This document shows, in pieces, positions 61,844-64,000 of a DNA stretch of 64,000 nucleotides; position 1 is the first letter of the stretch, and every line of letters starts with the position of its first letter. Origin of the DNA: Deferribacteres bacterium (GTDB lineage: Bacteria > Chrysiogenota > Deferribacteres > Deferribacterales > Geovibrionaceae). The notes below the pieces were generated by a model. The model was not told the DNA's origin, ran no database searches, and saw only the letters and a list, made by a program, of their open reading frames with translations. The stretch covers positions 372,001 through 436,000 of the forward strand of contig JAEWZN010000003.1 of NCBI GenBank assembly GCA_023395255.1, given 5' to 3'. The position numbers and the translations under genes are program-made.

Positions 61844-62323
61844 CTACCTGTCCGTTATTATATATACTGTCATTTCGCATGGGCCGTGCACACCGATAGT
61901 GAGCACTCTTTCAATATCTGCCGTGCGGCTTGCGCCTGTGATAAAGGCGGTGAAGGATGCCGGATTGGATGACTTTTCCTCAAGGAAGTCAGCCACGTCC
62001 TCCAGCATGGGAACTATTCTGGACGCAGGTACGGCCACATGAAGCCTTTCCGCCAGACAGGTTGCTTTCCTCAGTCTCTCATCAGTGCTTTCAATTACCA
62101 CGCTTCCGGTTTCGGCAATGGCAAAATCAGCCTCAACAAGGGCATCACCTATGCCTTCATTTCCGGCAGTGATAATTTTTTCGGGGAGTGCGTCCGTTTT
62201 CAGGCTTACATAGTCAAAATTATGCTTGCCGAGTGTTTCTGAAAACTCTTCGAAAGAGAGGAGCAGGTTTTTATTGCTTACACTTTCGGAATATTTGATA
62301 AAGGTTTCTGTCAGTACGTTCAT
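61844..62323 (-). CDS. lutC: Lactate utilisation protein LutC, LUD domain
   Basis: 159 residues, a compact LUD domain: GDALVEADFAIAETGSVVIESTDERLRKATCLAERLHVAVPASRIV and TGASRTADIERVLTIGVHGPCEMTVYIITD at the C-terminus. Shorter than most LutC proteins. AAGGTGA precedes the ATG. First gene of the lut operon, divergent from the TRAP genes. Confidence 0.88.
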   Translation of the reverse strand: MNVLTETFIKYSESVSNKNLLLSFEEFSETLGKHNFDYVSLKTDALPEKIITAGNEGIGDALVEADFAIAETGSVVIESTDERLRKATCLAERLHVAVPASRIVPMLEDVADFLEEKSSNPASFTAFITGASRTADIERVLTIGVHGPCEMTVYIITDR

Positions 62324-62342
62324 TTCAGCGTCACCTTTTTAG

Positions 62343-62384
62343 TGGTCTTACCAATAGCGTATATTTCCATGAAATCTAAGTCAA
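62343..62384 (-). promoter_or_regulatory. lut promoter with GntR/FCD-type operator
   Basis: Minus strand TTGACT (62384-62379), 17 nt, TACGCT (62361-62356), then TGGT-CTT-ACCA (62343-62353, plus-strand reading) just downstream. The TGGT-N3-ACCA dyad fits the known FadR-subfamily/LldR operator shape. Confidence 0.55.
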
Positions 62385-62520
62385 CAGTTTTTTATGGGCA
62401 TTGTTTAGTATCATCTAAAAAATTAACCTCATGTTTAAACCTATGAATAATGGCTTTAATAAAGGGTTTCAAAGGTCTGATTTGATTATAACATGTTTAT
62501 GAAATATGCGATAAAAAAGA

Positions 62521-62580
62521 TTGACAATGACGTTCCTATGGTATACTTCTTGTAAGTGGTTTGAAAAATTTACCACTTAC
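62521..62580 (+). promoter_or_regulatory. TRAP operon promoter with adjoining operator dyad
   Basis: TTGACA (62521-62526), 15 nt, TATACT (62542-62547). Directly after it GTAAGTGGT (62552-62560) and ACCACTTAC (62572-62580) form a perfect 9-bp inverted repeat with an 11-nt centre over the expected transcription start. Confidence 0.65.
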
Positions 62581-62610
62581 TGGTTAGTGTTCTCTCAGTC
62601 AGGAGGAAGT

Positions 62611-63747
62611 ATGAAAAAACTGGTCAAACTTTTAATTTCATGTGTGATGTTCACAGCTATGATCTTTGCCGTAGTCGGCTGCGGTCAGGACAAAAAAGCT
62701 GAAACAACAGCCGCTCCGGAAGCAGCAGCGGCAGCCAAAACCTATGAATGGAAAATGGCTACAACATGGTCGACAGGGATTCCCTGGCACGATACGGCTG
62801 TACACTTTGCTGAAACCGTTGAAAAAATCACCAACGGCCAGCTCAAAATCAAAGTTTTCCCCGATGGCGCGCTTGTGCCCGCTTTCGAGGTGTTTGACGC
62901 TGTGAGAAACGGCGTTGTGGAAATGGGTCACGACTGGCCCGGCTATTGGAAAGGCAAAGATGAAGGCTTCGTTGCTTTCGCTTCTGTTCCTTTCGGTCTT
63001 AATAACATCGAATACTCCATATGGCTTATGGAAGGCGGCGGTATCGCCCTTGCTGATGAGCTTTACGGCAACTTCGGTCTTAAACCTCTCATGGGCGGTA
63101 ACTCCGGCCAGGAGATGGGCTTCTTCACCAAAAACCCCGTTACTGATGTTAAACAGCTTTCCGGCATGAAAATCAGAACAGTGGGCTGGGCGGCAGACAT
63201 CCTTAAAGAAATGGGTGTTTCCGTTACTCCGCTTCCCGGCGGCGAAATCTACCTCGCGTTTGAAAGAGGCGTTCTTGACTCAGCAGAGTTCTCAACTCCT
63301 TTCATCACTTACCCCATGGGCTTCCAGGAAATTGCTAAAAACGTAATGCTTCCCGGCTGGCACCAGACAGGCGTACAGAACATGTTCACTGTAAACAAGA
63401 AGGCATATGATGCTCTTCCTCCTTACCTCCAGCAGGCTCTTCTTATAGCTTCCTATGAAACACAGATGTGGGACATAGCAAGAAGCGAAAAGAAAAATGC
63501 TGAGGCTATCCTGAAATATCAGGCAGAAGGTGTGAAGTTCAACAAGCTTGACCCTGCTTCTCTTAACGAACTCAGGAAAACCACTGACGCTTACCTCGCG
63601 CAGCTCAGGGCGAAAAACCCTCTGCTTGATAAAATACTCGGCTCTCAGAACAGCTTCATAGAGGAATACTCTGTGTGGAAAGACCTCAGAGGCGGAGTTG
63701 CTGCTTTCCCGAAAGATCAGTATCTTGCGGGCAAACACTACGAATAA
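62611..63747 (+). CDS. dctP: TRAP transporter substrate-binding protein, DctP family (probable lactate or 2-oxoacid)
   Basis: 378 residues. Signal peptide with lipobox-like VVGCGQ, a short Ala-rich linker, then the binding fold: EWKMATTWSTGIPWHDTAVHFAETVEKIT, KIRTVGWAADILKEMGVSVTPLPGGEIYLAFERGVLDSAEF and MGFQEIAKNVMLPGWHQTG. The LPGGEIY and PGWH motifs fit the alpha-keto acid/lactate subgroup. Divergent lutC-lutBA supports lactate. ATG has AGGAGG upstream. Confidence 0.87.
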   Translation: MKKLVKLLISCVMFTAMIFAVVGCGQDKKAETTAAPEAAAAAKTYEWKMATTWSTGIPWHDTAVHFAETVEKITNGQLKIKVFPDGALVPAFEVFDAVRNGVVEMGHDWPGYWKGKDEGFVAFASVPFGLNNIEYSIWLMEGGGIALADELYGNFGLKPLMGGNSGQEMGFFTKNPVTDVKQLSGMKIRTVGWAADILKEMGVSVTPLPGGEIYLAFERGVLDSAEFSTPFITYPMGFQEIAKNVMLPGWHQTGVQNMFTVNKKAYDALPPYLQQALLIASYETQMWDIARSEKKNAEAILKYQAEGVKFNKLDPASLNELRKTTDAYLAQLRAKNPLLDKILGSQNSFIEEYSVWKDLRGGVAAFPKDQYLAGKHYE

Positions 63748-63760
63748 TATATCAATCTGA

Positions 63761-63797
63761 CTGCATGGGGCGGCTCTGCCCGCCCTGTGCAGTTTTA
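63761..63797 (+). terminator. Hairpin with T-run between dctP and dctQ
   Basis: CTGCATGGGGCGG (63761-63773) pairs with CCGCCCTGTGCAG (63780-63792) except at two positions, followed by TTTTATTTT. Likely partial terminator that keeps binding protein above permease. Confidence 0.75.
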
Positions 63798-63885
63798 TTT
63801 TCGGTCGGACTGTAAGCATCTTACGTATATGGAACAGGCGGTTAAAATCCGCACAGTATTGTTGCAGTCATTTTTCGGAGCATTT

Positions 63886-64000
63886 ATGGAAAAGTTAATC
63901 AAACTGATAGAATCAGTAACAGAGTGGGTGGGAAAGGTATTTTCTTTTTCCATTTATTTGCTGCTTGTGGTTGTTGTCTACGAAGTTATAAGCAGAAAAC
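63886..64000 (+). CDS. dctQ: TRAP transporter small permease, DctQ family (partial, 3' end missing)
   Basis: First 38 residues up to the window edge: EKLIKLIESVTEWVGKVFSFSIYLLLVVVVYEVISRK, an amphipathic start followed by the first DctQ helix with the usual YEVISR ending. GGAG lies before the ATG. DctM would be expected next. Confidence 0.75.
   Translation, partial: MEKLIKLIESVTEWVGKVFSFSIYLLLVVVVYEVISRK

Noticed and set aside
1..64000. CRISPR arrays, tRNA/rRNA genes, insertion sequences, attachment sites
   Set aside because: No regular repeat-spacer pattern, cloverleaf-like sequence, transposase or long terminal repeat was found when reading through the intergenic regions.

Overview
The window is one continuous bacterial chromosome segment with about 50% G+C, dense operons, Shine-Dalgarno starts and no phage, IS, CRISPR, tRNA or rRNA. 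The gene content is a branched-chain-type ABC importer, a tetraheme cytochrome with a flavin reductase, a full anaerobic-type cobalamin pathway, Ton-dependent iron and heme uptake, and lactate utilisation with a TRAP transporter. This suggests an anaerobic or microaerophilic respiring Gram-negative. The mix and protein style remind me of Deferribacterota (Geovibrio/Denitrovibrio relatives); that placement is inference only.

Layout. 1-4101: livKHMGF-type importer (first gene cut by the window edge). 4198-6798: a MoaE-like protein and a convergent PhoD-type phosphatase. 6895-12517: FCD/GntR regulator, tetraheme cytochrome c, flavocytochrome-type reductase, OprD-like porin and MFS carrier, a likely respiratory module for an unsaturated organic acid. 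12528-17182: MacA-MacB-OMF efflux operon. 17502-22303: iron-uptake module (TonB-dependent receptor, DUF3649, PepSY membrane protein, DUF3325); its receptor-less paralogue is at 28518-30690. 22702-28389 and 30860-39172: cobalamin genes in several operons (cobS, cobT, cobU, cobC/cobD-type aminotransferase, cbiB, cbiR, cbiL, cbiP, precorrin-2 dehydrogenase, cbiA, cbiC, cbiJ, cbiH, cbiG, cbiF, cbiE, cbiD). 39260-45679: a cobalamin riboswitch followed by an exported cobaltochelatase CbiK, an ABC-2 exporter pair, a BtuCDF-like importer, CobA and CobO. 45865-56405: ExbB-ExbD-TonB, a TonB-dependent receptor, flavodoxin-like protein, HutW, HutX, heme ABC importer and a second ABC-2 exporter pair. 56539-58118: small zinc ribbon and an unusual radical SAM protein. 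58161-64000: AGCS symporter, LutB-LutA fusion, LutC and a divergent TRAP transporter.

How it fits together. The central 22-56 kb is a tetrapyrrole and iron island: make cobamides, import cobamide-like and heme-like substrates, and energise outer-membrane transport. The most interesting reading is at 39521-43714. A cobaltochelatase with a signal peptide lies directly before an ABC-2 exporter and a FecCD-type importer under one B12 riboswitch, and it carries a second internal ribosome-binding site that would give a cytoplasmic form. An ABC-2 exporter pair of the same type closes the heme operon. Other points are a long structured leader before the TonB receptor at 22303, a promoter-associated motif shared by three iron-type promoters, a perfect 12-bp inverted repeat around the phoD start codon, a reductase lacking the fumarate-reductase catalytic motifs, and dyads in the divergent lut/TRAP promoter region.
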